From NCBI GenBank assembly GCA_011620585.1, contig WOYV01000129.1, positions 1-38,666 of the forward strand: 38,666 bases of DNA, given 5' to 3'. The notes beneath the pieces were generated by a model that was not told the DNA's origin, made no database searches, and was given only the letters and a program-made list of their open reading frames with translations. The DNA comes from Draconibacterium sp. (GTDB lineage: Bacteria; Bacteroidota; Bacteroidia; Bacteroidales; Prolixibacteraceae). Positions 1 through 7,109 of this stretch are shown here, piece by piece. How positions within the stretch are numbered: position 1 is the stretch's first letter; the number at the start of each line of letters is the position of its first letter. Made by a program: the position numbers and the translations under genes.

Positions 1-119
1 TTTTCATTTTATGGTGTTGAGAATATATTCTTATAACCCGTAAAATGAAAAAAGTTGAAGGAGCGTAGCGAAAGCTTTTTCTTGAGATTTCCACCTTCTC
101 AGGATCAGATAAACTAATC
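1..119 (+). other. Leader of a dispersed repeat; no intact gene
   Basis: All frames contain stops, so I see no complete gene. One plus-strand frame from about position 49 reads KKLKERSESFFLRFPPSQD before a stop at 115 and then continues into the terminator-like repeat at 120-170. From memory, such text is found at the decayed 3' end of small GIY-YIG endonuclease genes in Bacteroidota. That link is inference and was not checked. Confidence 0.3.
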
Positions 120-170
120 CTGCTCTTCCCACGAAAGGGAGTTACTGAAAGTAGCTCCCTTTTTATTTTA
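120..170 (+). repeat. Left copy of a terminator-bearing repeat
   Basis: This stretch is nearly identical to 1280-1330 (the CTGCTCTTCC..GAAAGGGAGTTACTGAAA..GCTCC-TTTTT block), differing by a few substitutions and single-base indels. Together the two copies bracket the AT-rich gene at 271-1134. One frame reads CSSHERELLKVAPFLF and then a stop. Such a tail could be coding debris or simply the terminator read as protein. Confidence 0.6.
137..164 (+). terminator. Rho-independent terminator in the left repeat
   Basis: GGGAGTTAC (137-145) pairs with GTAGCTCCC (151-159) through one G-U pair across a TGAAA loop and is followed by a T run. It would end a plus-strand transcript entering from outside the window. 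Confidence 0.7.
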
Positions 171-270
171 AAAATTGATGCTACTTATTATTTTAATTGA
201 TTGGTACAATTCTTTCAGACTGAGAACAATATAAAAAAGTTTCATATTTTTGAAAAAACTAAATTTAACT

Positions 271-1134
271 ATGTTAACTCATTTTTGGAATTGGATTCTT
301 GACCCACCCCCCTTAGTGGAAACCTTAATTTTCGCATTAATAGCTATCTTAGGTTTTATAAGTGCAGTTATTTCATCTGGGGGGCCGCTTTTTAAGGAAA
401 ATTGGCTTTCTAAAACAGGTGTTAAAGCCTTTTATGTTGCAGCTAGTATACTTTTATTAGCTCTCTGGCAATTACAGATAACCAACCATAAAGATGTTAC
501 TCAGAAAATTCAAGCTTCTGAAAGGGATTCGATTATTGTTTCTCAGGTTGATTCACTAACAAAAATAAATATTGAAAATATTGCCAATATTTTCTCAAAT
601 GCATTTGCAAATCAAGGTCAGAAGCTTGAGTCTATAAATAATTTATTTAGTGGTCTCAGAGATTCAATTAATAATTTGGAAGTTGAATCAATTGAGGAAG
701 AACCTTTATTGATTGTTAAGGGTGACGGGATTGCCCATGAAATTAATGGAGATACCATAAATTTTACCATTACGATTAATTCAATTCCAACATCTTCCAC
801 AATTGAATATATTGATGTATTTGTTGAATGGCACTATTCTGATGGATCGATTAGAAGATCTCCCATATTAAATCTGGTTCAAGATGAATTCGTATTACCT
901 AGGAACCAACCAGTAAGCTATCTATTTGGATTTGCGGACATATATGAAAAAGTTAACAGTGTAAATATTGCATTACTTGGTAGTTATCATGGGAGAAATA
1001 ATGATAATCTAATTTCAATGAGAGATGTTTATACTTATTCATTTGGTGACAAAGAAGATGTTGGTTTTTTAACAGGAGATGCAAAAAGGCAATTCCTACT
1101 AAAGTATGATCGAATCATAAATCAGCAGAAATAA
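271..1134 (+). CDS. AT-rich orphan membrane/coiled-coil protein
   Basis: I do not recognise this gene. Two hydrophobic segments near the N-terminus (roughly residues 15-35 and 55-70 from this start) would place it in the inner membrane. They are followed by a polar helical stretch (about 75-145) that looks coiled-coil-like, and then a beta-rich soluble domain (about 150-240) rich in Ile, Asn and Asp. I chose the ATG at 271; an in-frame TTG at 250 would add seven residues (MKKLNLT) and is possible. The gene stands alone, with no partner on either side, and is bracketed by two copies of a terminator-bearing repeat. Its base composition is visibly more AT-rich than that of the following genes, with many Asn, Ile and Lys codons ending in A or T, which suggests acquisition by transfer. 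Confidence 0.7.
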   Translation: MLTHFWNWILDPPPLVETLIFALIAILGFISAVISSGGPLFKENWLSKTGVKAFYVAASILLLALWQLQITNHKDVTQKIQASERDSIIVSQVDSLTKINIENIANIFSNAFANQGQKLESINNLFSGLRDSINNLEVESIEEEPLLIVKGDGIAHEINGDTINFTITINSIPTSSTIEYIDVFVEWHYSDGSIRRSPILNLVQDEFVLPRNQPVSYLFGFADIYEKVNSVNIALLGSYHGRNNDNLISMRDVYTYSFGDKEDVGFLTGDAKRQFLLKYDRIINQQK

Positions 1135-1261
1135 ATAAAAGTCAAAACACCAATTTACAATATTGTTATAGTTGTAGCATTTATTCAGTTTATTCTTCAC
1201 ATTTGCGTGTTTGTATTATAATTCTTGTCTTTTACCTTAAACTGAAGAAATCTGTAGGTTC

Positions 1262-1279
1262 CCCCGATAGCTATCGGGG
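1262..1279. repeat. Perfect 18-bp palindrome CCCCGATAGCTATCGGGG
   Basis: CCCCGATAG (1262-1270) is followed directly by its reverse complement CTATCGGGG. It sits immediately before the right copy of the terminator repeat. I recall this palindrome as a frequent dispersed element in Bacteroidota genomes; that is memory, not something this window shows, since I see only this one copy. Confidence 0.6.
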
Positions 1280-1330
1280 CTGCTCTTCCATGAAAGGGAG
1301 TTACTGAAAAGTGGCTCCTTTTTGTTTGCA
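1280..1330 (+). repeat. Right copy of the terminator-bearing repeat
   Basis: This matches the block at 120-170. It contains the hairpin GGAGTTAC (1297-1304) / GTGGCTCC (1311-1318) with two G-U pairs and a trailing T run, so it can terminate transcription of the orphan gene upstream. The stretch from 1135 to 1405 holds nothing else that I can support. Confidence 0.6.
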
Positions 1331-1405
1331 ACCTAAATTCGCGAAAACCAAATTTATGTTTAACAAACCAGGTTATATTCTTTCTTTTGAGGAGTTTTGC
1401 AGGAC

Positions 1406-2596
1406 TTATTCCGCGAAATAATATTTGTCAAGCAGGCCGGCATCCACGCGGCGTTTTGCTAGCACCTGTATATAGAGGCGGCAGTTTTCGGCATGCAACA
1501 CATTTTTTTCGCCAAACACATGGTAGGAACGAACCACCCAGTCGAGCGCCGAGTCTAAATCGCCGGACATTTCGCTGGCTACTCCCAGGTTGAACATACA
1601 TTTGGCAGCGATGCTTTTATTTGGATTATCGATCTGACCTTTCCAGGCTTCCGCAGCGTCAAGCCATTTTCCTTCACTTACAAGTCTATCGGTCTGTTTT
1701 AATTCAACATGTCCCGAGCGATAATAAAAACGCTCCACTTGCAGCCAGTGAGGCGAAAGGTATTCAGCAAAACGGGTTCCTGAAATATCAGAAGCATTTA
1801 AAACGGCATCACGTCGTGGGGGCAATAGTTTAAACGGATCGATTCCGGGAGCAGAGAAGTTGACCCAATCGATGGTGTCGCTTTTTATAAAACAGCGAAG
1901 TAATTTTTTTTCATGCAGGTCGTAAGCGGTCCAAAAGGCATTTACCGAAACGACTTCCTCAATCTGAGTCCTGTTGTTTAATTCGAATATGGTATTCAGA
2001 CTTAAAAAGTGGTCGAACGACAATAACAAATCGGCATGGGTACTGTCGGCAATGTGGCTTATTTCGTTGGCTGTGTACAATCCAAACTCAGGATCTAAGG
2101 CTTTCATCTCAAGCGTATTTTTCCGGGCCGCTGGATTGTTTCTAAGGTATCTTGATAAAATATAAGCCGATATCCTCGACGAGTTTTCGTTGTTTAGTTC
2201 CAGGCTGTCTCCAATCAGATCTGCGGGTGGAGGTAACGAATCATTGATGTTGATATGGCTGTAATTGGATGCGGATAGGTCATAAATGGTATCCAGGAAA
2301 TCCTGTTCACGAAGCGTATTCAGCACATAATCGTAATAAATAAAGGAGGCAATACTGTCGAGATTGGTCGTATCTTTCTGTATATCAGAGTTTATAAGGC
2401 AAGATGAGTAAACCGGGTTATAAGCAATGTTGGTGTTGTTGTAGCGCATGGCAATTTTTGAATATCCTTCGGGAAACTTTACTTTTCCCGGCTCAAGAAC
2501 CTCAATGTTAATACTTTTGGTATTATACAAGGTATTACAACCCTGTGCAAACATTAAAATAAACAATGCCCGTAAACCGTATTTAGCAATTTTCAT
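1406..2596 (-). CDS. TPR-type lipoprotein, DUF6340-like (copy 1)
   Basis: This 396-residue protein starts with a lipoprotein signal peptide (MKIAKYGLRALFILMFAQGC; lipid cysteine at residue 20), so it should sit in the cell envelope. The N-terminal region after the signal shares a pattern with its two upstream neighbours: a short strand (INIEVLEPG), then YSKIAMRYNNT, then a long alpha/beta part. The C-terminus (about 300-390) has TPR-like helices with a YYRSGHVELKQ..GKWLDAAEAWKG motif and an NLGVASEMSGDLDSALDW repeat. It overlaps the upstream paralogue by ATGA, so the two are translationally coupled. Assignment to DUF6340 is from recall of the family pattern. The function is unknown. Confidence 0.75.
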   Translation of the reverse strand: MKIAKYGLRALFILMFAQGCNTLYNTKSINIEVLEPGKVKFPEGYSKIAMRYNNTNIAYNPVYSSCLINSDIQKDTTNLDSIASFIYYDYVLNTLREQDFLDTIYDLSASNYSHININDSLPPPADLIGDSLELNNENSSRISAYILSRYLRNNPAARKNTLEMKALDPEFGLYTANEISHIADSTHADLLLSFDHFLSLNTIFELNNRTQIEEVVSVNAFWTAYDLHEKKLLRCFIKSDTIDWVNFSAPGIDPFKLLPPRRDAVLNASDISGTRFAEYLSPHWLQVERFYYRSGHVELKQTDRLVSEGKWLDAAEAWKGQIDNPNKSIAAKCMFNLGVASEMSGDLDSALDWVVRSYHVFGEKNVLHAENCRLYIQVLAKRRVDAGLLDKYYFAE

Positions 2597-3621
2597 CCTT
2601 CGTGGCTTAGTCGTGCAATTTCCTGTTTTCGTTTAATCAGTACGTTTCGGTATTGCAATATCATTTTTAGGTCTTCTTTACTGCGGTAATCCTGCGCGAG
2701 CTGTTGTGCGGCCATTAACCATTTCTCTGAAGTGTCGAGATCATCTTTCATTTCGTAAGCCAGCGCCAGGTTATAACGGGCGTTGATGGCCATTTTTCCG
2801 TTGCTGTCGTCGGCGTATCGTTTCCAAAGTAAAATAGCGTTGTCCCATTCGCCTTTCTGCACATAAGTGTCGGCCTCGGCGAAATCGGGCAGGGGAGGTA
2901 CCGAATACATCCGGTTAACAGTTTGCCACGAAGCAAAAAACCGTTTGGCGTAATTTTCGCCGGCCATTTGCGAAGCTATTTTTAACGCGGTAATGCGCGG
3001 AGGAAGCTGTGTATTCTTTTTGTAATTCCCCAGGTTGTCGTAACTGTTCCAGAATACAGTGTCGATCATGGTTTTGCGCTCAAGCAGTTTATTTTCAATT
3101 GGATCGTACACTGCCCAAACGGCAGCTGTTATCACTTCGTTTGATGGTGACGGAAGTTCATCGGTTTGCGAATATTCGGAATAAAAATACGAGTAGGTTT
3201 CGAGCGAAATCATTAAATCGGTTTGTGCAGAAGCTGTAATTTGGTCGACCATGTTAAAATCAAGGGCCGGAAGTTTATCTCCGCGGTGCAACATAAAAAG
3301 CTCCGGAAAAATCCGGATCTCGTTGAACATGTTGTTTTCTTTCAGGCTTTTGGCGAGTTCTTGAGTACACATGTGAACCAAAACAGAATCCAGATTCTCA
3401 GGATCGTTTTTAGCTCTTTTAAGCCTGAAATCGTCTTGATAATAATGTTGGAGAGTATCATTTGTGTATTTGAAATTCCGGTAAACAATCGATACGTTTT
3501 GAGCATCTGGCGGTACGGAAATTATTCCGGGGCGGTACACTTCAATCTGATAATCCTTGTACACGGTACACGAGACAGTTGCCAAAAGAAAAAGTATAGC
3601 CAGTAGTCCTGCTTGTTTCAT
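2593..3621 (-). CDS. TPR-type lipoprotein, DUF6340-like (copy 2)
   Basis: This 342-residue paralogue of both neighbours has a signal peptide ending in the lipobox LATVSC (cysteine at residue 18). It has the same order of elements: YQIEVYRPG, then VSIVYRNFKY, a middle domain containing the conserved DLMISLETYSYF strand (a predicted core beta-strand), and C-terminal TPR-like helices (GEWDNAILLWKRY; ARYNLALAYEMKDDLDTSEKW). It starts one base after the stop of copy 3 and overlaps copy 1 by four bases, so all three are surely one transcript. The shared TPR tail suggests a protein-protein interaction role at the envelope, but this is inference. Confidence 0.75.
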   Translation of the reverse strand: MKQAGLLAILFLLATVSCTVYKDYQIEVYRPGIISVPPDAQNVSIVYRNFKYTNDTLQHYYQDDFRLKRAKNDPENLDSVLVHMCTQELAKSLKENNMFNEIRIFPELFMLHRGDKLPALDFNMVDQITASAQTDLMISLETYSYFYSEYSQTDELPSPSNEVITAAVWAVYDPIENKLLERKTMIDTVFWNSYDNLGNYKKNTQLPPRITALKIASQMAGENYAKRFFASWQTVNRMYSVPPLPDFAEADTYVQKGEWDNAILLWKRYADDSNGKMAINARYNLALAYEMKDDLDTSEKWLMAAQQLAQDYRSKEDLKMILQYRNVLIKRKQEIARLSHEG

Positions 3622-3622
3622 A

Positions 3623-4669
3623 TTATTGTTTATCGAGTTCCTTTTTTCGTCGGTTCAAATATTCCAGGTAATCATAAGTTAACTGGTGAAACGCGGTGTT
3701 GTACGAATCGAGCCCCCAGGCAATAGCTTTGTCGATATCGCCTTGTAGTTCAGCCGCAACGGCCAGGTTTAGCTTTGCCTTGCTTTTTGTAGTTTTCGAA
3801 ACGCTGCCCGAAGCCAGATCTTCCCATAGGCGTGTGGCGCCCTCCCAATCTCCCCGGTCAATCAGAAGTCCGGCTTCTTCCAATTTATCGTCGCCTTTTG
3901 TAAAAATCATTCGCTGCTGACGCTGCCAGTTAGGGCTGATAATTTCCGAGAAATCGAGTGCCAATGCAATCGAAGCTTCTGTAAGTCCTTGTTTTACAGG
4001 GGTGAATTTTGAAAACAGATCGCGTGCCGTTTCAGCATAATCTTCCCAAACCAAGGTGTCGCGCAAAAACTCGCGGGTTATTATCTTTTCTTCGCTTGGG
4101 TCATAAATTTTAAACAGCGCTTCGTAAACAATGGACATGTGGGCTTCGGCGGCTGTAAAAAACGAATTGTCGATAGGGTTGTAATAACTTTCGCGGTTGT
4201 ATTTGGCAATCACCTGGGCCTGGTATAAATCAACCGAAAGCACGGCATCTGTTTCAAAGGTTTTGCAAAGTTGAGCAGCTTCCTCCCAACCCAGGTTCTC
4301 ACTAAAAAATGCATTCTTCCTGTGTGGCAAAAAACGCTCTTTGGGAATTACTACATCGTATCGGCCCGATTCAAATAATAAATCGCCCAGAGCTTTTAAC
4401 ATGGTATCAACGGCCTGTCGGTCGTGTATAACAGTATCAACGTTAAAGCCTTTAGCAAAAAAGATATTTTGAAGCGAATCTTTATCCGGATTCGAGTAAG
4501 TGTCATCCAGCGTTCGGTTTACAATCAGCAGGCTTTGGATGCGTTCAGGCAGCTCACCTTTAGCTTTATTCGGAACCTCGATCACAATCGATTTTGTGGT
4601 GGAGCATGCAACTGCAAGCAACGAAACAAGAAGAAAAATCAGATGATATCTTTTAACATGATTTGTCAT
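3623..4669 (-). CDS. TPR-type lipoprotein, DUF6340-like (copy 3)
   Basis: This 348-residue protein is the first of the three tandem paralogues in transcription order. Its lipobox is SLLAVAC (cysteine at residue 22), so it is probably a lipoprotein. Family landmarks are SIVIEVPNKA, LLIVNRTLDD, the core strand DAVLSVDLYQAQ and a C-terminal TPR pair (GDWEGATRLWEDL; KLNLAVAAELQGDIDKAIAW). It begins 27 bases after the VWA gene stops. Sequence identity among the three copies is low by eye outside these landmarks, so the duplication is old and the copies probably have different partners. Confidence 0.75.
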   Translation of the reverse strand: MTNHVKRYHLIFLLVSLLAVACSTTKSIVIEVPNKAKGELPERIQSLLIVNRTLDDTYSNPDKDSLQNIFFAKGFNVDTVIHDRQAVDTMLKALGDLLFESGRYDVVIPKERFLPHRKNAFFSENLGWEEAAQLCKTFETDAVLSVDLYQAQVIAKYNRESYYNPIDNSFFTAAEAHMSIVYEALFKIYDPSEEKIITREFLRDTLVWEDYAETARDLFSKFTPVKQGLTEASIALALDFSEIISPNWQRQQRMIFTKGDDKLEEAGLLIDRGDWEGATRLWEDLASGSVSKTTKSKAKLNLAVAAELQGDIDKAIAWGLDSYNTAFHQLTYDYLEYLNRRKKELDKQ

Positions 4670-4696
4670 ACATCAAAACAAGGTCGAAGAGTTGTT

Positions 4697-6793
4697 TTAA
4701 TAAATTCCCCAGTATTTTCTCAAAAACCATTCCACACTCAGTAATGCCAGTAATATAAAAAACAGCCCGCGCAGATTTAAGAGCTCGTTGATCATTTCCT
4801 GGTAATAATGCGCAGCTTTTAATTGTTTTCCGTTTTTTAAATCGGCAATCAGTTCATCTGCCTGATCGGGCAAATAAAATTTCCCGCCACTTTGCGAGGC
4901 CAACTGGTATAGCAAGTTATGATTGGCACGTGTCACTATTCTTTCCAGATTCACTAAAACAACGGTAAAATTGCCTGTTTCGGTATATTTCTCGTTACCG
5001 ATGTTTACCGTGGCTGTAAACGAATAATCACCTATTGGCAAATGGCCGGCGTTAAGTGTGTAATCTTCACCCCGCACATCAAAAGTGAAACTGAAATCTT
5101 CGTTGTTCGAATTTTTCAGGACAATATTTACTTCACCGGTGGTTATACGTTGGTACGCATCGTTGTACACTTCGGCGTTCAAAATCACATTATCGGTTTC
5201 GGTGTAAACCGGTTTGAATTCGACAATAAAATTGTCCTCATTCTCGCGCAGTGCAAGGTATTGCACCAATTGGTTAATGAGTTCGTTAAAACGGAGGTGG
5301 CTTTGGTTTTGATAATAATCAAACAAACGCCAGCGCCAGGTTCCTTCACCAAAAATGAACCCGATTTTTCTTCCGTCCATTTTTCCGGTTGCCAGTAAAG
5401 GTTTTCCGGTTTCAATGTTTTTGAGTTTCTGATAAACTATGGGCGTAAAACTATCATCCATGGTAAAATCGGCAAAAGGAACCTGCAAGGGTGGTAATTT
5501 AGGGAGAAGCTCCAGAAAATCGTCGGATAACCTGAACGTTGCATAAGCCGGATTATTGGTAGGTTGCGCCTCTTCTCCCGAACCAGCAAGCAGATCGATC
5601 TGGACACCCTGCGACAATGCATTCAACTGCGGGATAAAGGTTTTATTTCCGACGATGAACAACAACGGCAGTCGCCCCGCCCGGGCTTTCTCCACAATTT
5701 GAGAAATCGATTTTCCTGCGGTAGGAAGCTGGTTCAGAATGATCAGGTTAAAATCGCTCAGGTTAGCCGGGTAAGGTTCCTGGGTAAAAACCGATACATC
5801 GTAGGTAAGTTGTTGTTCGAGCGTGTTTTTTATCGCACCGATATCAGGATGCCAGCCGTCGGAAAGGATCAGGATTTTTTGTTTATTTTCCAGTACATTG
5901 ATCACAAAACCCGCGGTGTTGTTGGCAGTATTGCGTTCGTTTTCCACGGTTTCTATTTTCACGAGGTAATGCTGTAGTCCGGGAGTTCCGGCTTCAAGAA
6001 TAAACTCTTTGGTAATAAAATAATTATCGTTGGGAGGCGTGATCATTATACTGCCAAGTTCGGCATTGTTTTGTTCGATCGACAATTTAAGTAGGCGGTT
6101 CTTGACTTTAAGGAACTGAACATCCACTTCCACCGGAAATTTATTCCCGGAAAAAGCGGTCCTGTTCATACGGATACTGCTGATCCGCGAATCGGAAACA
6201 ATGCTGGTATCTCCATAACCAACCGAAAAAACCGGGAATGAAATTTCGTCAAGTCCGTTTAGCGGGTTTCTTCCTTCGTTGTAAATGCCATCTCCGGCCA
6301 GAATGAGTGCGCCTACATTTTGATTGAAATGATTGTTGCTGACGGTGGAAAGCAACTGGCTGTAATCGCTTCGTTTTTCGCTAAAATCAAGTTGGTCGGA
6401 GTTTTTTATGTGCTCGCCAAAGCTGTAATTTACCAATTCGTAATCGTTCCCAAGCTCCGATTTTATCTTGCTTTGCAAATTGTTGAGGCTTGCCGAAATC
6501 AGCGTTGAGTCGGTATCGGCAATCATCGAACCCGAATTATCCCAGGCTGAAACAATGATCGGGTTTTGCGTTATCTTCTTTAAGCTGCGCAGAAATGGCG
6601 ACAAAAGCATAAAGGCGATCAGGAAAAAAGAAAGGAATCGAAGGCTCATTAAGATCCTGAGCTGTACCTTGCCAAGCTCCGAATTGGCTTTGTTCCTGAA
6701 ATACAATAGCAAGGAAATGCCCAAAGCAGCCACAACAACTGCGAGCAAGAGGATAAACCAGTATTTAGTTCCGAAAGAGATCAAATCATCCAA
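4697..6793 (-). CDS. Membrane VWA-domain protein, first gene of lipoprotein operon
   Basis: This 698-residue protein has two N-terminal membrane segments (about 12-31 and 50-67), then a von Willebrand factor A-like domain with the metal-site motif AWDNSGSM (about 83-90; DxSxS pattern) and a later Asp-Gly motif (LILAGDGIYNEG). Next come an immunoglobulin-like beta stretch, a Rossmann/glutamine-amidotransferase-like part beginning KILILSDGWHPDIGAI, another beta-rich domain, and a final membrane helix (about 672-690, LFFILLALLSVEWF). This layout is like that of large membrane VWA proteins of Bacteroidota, but the middle has no catalytic triad I can identify. The start is a TTG, as no suitable ATG lies before the first helix. 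It heads the operon with three lipoproteins, so the whole may form one envelope complex. Confidence 0.8.
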   Translation of the reverse strand: MDDLISFGTKYWFILLLAVVVAALGISLLLYFRNKANSELGKVQLRILMSLRFLSFFLIAFMLLSPFLRSLKKITQNPIIVSAWDNSGSMIADTDSTLISASLNNLQSKIKSELGNDYELVNYSFGEHIKNSDQLDFSEKRSDYSQLLSTVSNNHFNQNVGALILAGDGIYNEGRNPLNGLDEISFPVFSVGYGDTSIVSDSRISSIRMNRTAFSGNKFPVEVDVQFLKVKNRLLKLSIEQNNAELGSIMITPPNDNYFITKEFILEAGTPGLQHYLVKIETVENERNTANNTAGFVINVLENKQKILILSDGWHPDIGAIKNTLEQQLTYDVSVFTQEPYPANLSDFNLIILNQLPTAGKSISQIVEKARAGRLPLLFIVGNKTFIPQLNALSQGVQIDLLAGSGEEAQPTNNPAYATFRLSDDFLELLPKLPPLQVPFADFTMDDSFTPIVYQKLKNIETGKPLLATGKMDGRKIGFIFGEGTWRWRLFDYYQNQSHLRFNELINQLVQYLALRENEDNFIVEFKPVYTETDNVILNAEVYNDAYQRITTGEVNIVLKNSNNEDFSFTFDVRGEDYTLNAGHLPIGDYSFTATVNIGNEKYTETGNFTVVLVNLERIVTRANHNLLYQLASQSGGKFYLPDQADELIADLKNGKQLKAAHYYQEMINELLNLRGLFFILLALLSVEWFLRKYWGIY

Positions 6794-7109
6794 AATTAGA
6801 AGTGGTAAATATACTATTTCATTCGTTTATATTTTCATTCTTCGGGAACTCATGGAACTCGCATAATCATTCTCCTGGGTATGAAGAAGAATTTTTATTA
6901 TGCTCGTTTCACATTTTTATAATGACGAATTATGCTTAATATTACACTCCCGAAAACGCCACACAAGAAAGGTGAATCCGTTGTTAAAACCATTTTAACT
7001 ACAAATTGTTTCAATTGAAAATTTTATAATAATGAATAGAGCATATAAAACCTTACACTCAAGGGAATTATTAAAATACAGCGAGTTCCATACTATTCCT
7101 TTGAAACAG
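6794..7109. other. 316-bp divergent intergenic region
   Basis: This AT-rich stretch lies between the minus-strand VWA operon and the plus-strand M28 gene and must hold both promoters. On the minus strand TATATTTA lies just upstream of the VWA start and resembles the Bacteroidota -7 box with one mismatch. I cannot identify a convincing -33 partner or any RNA gene. Confidence 0.4.

Noticed and set aside
7032-7109. Upstream ATG extending the M28 peptidase by 26 residues
   Set aside because: The extension is polar and would bury the lipoprotein signal peptide that starts cleanly at 7110.
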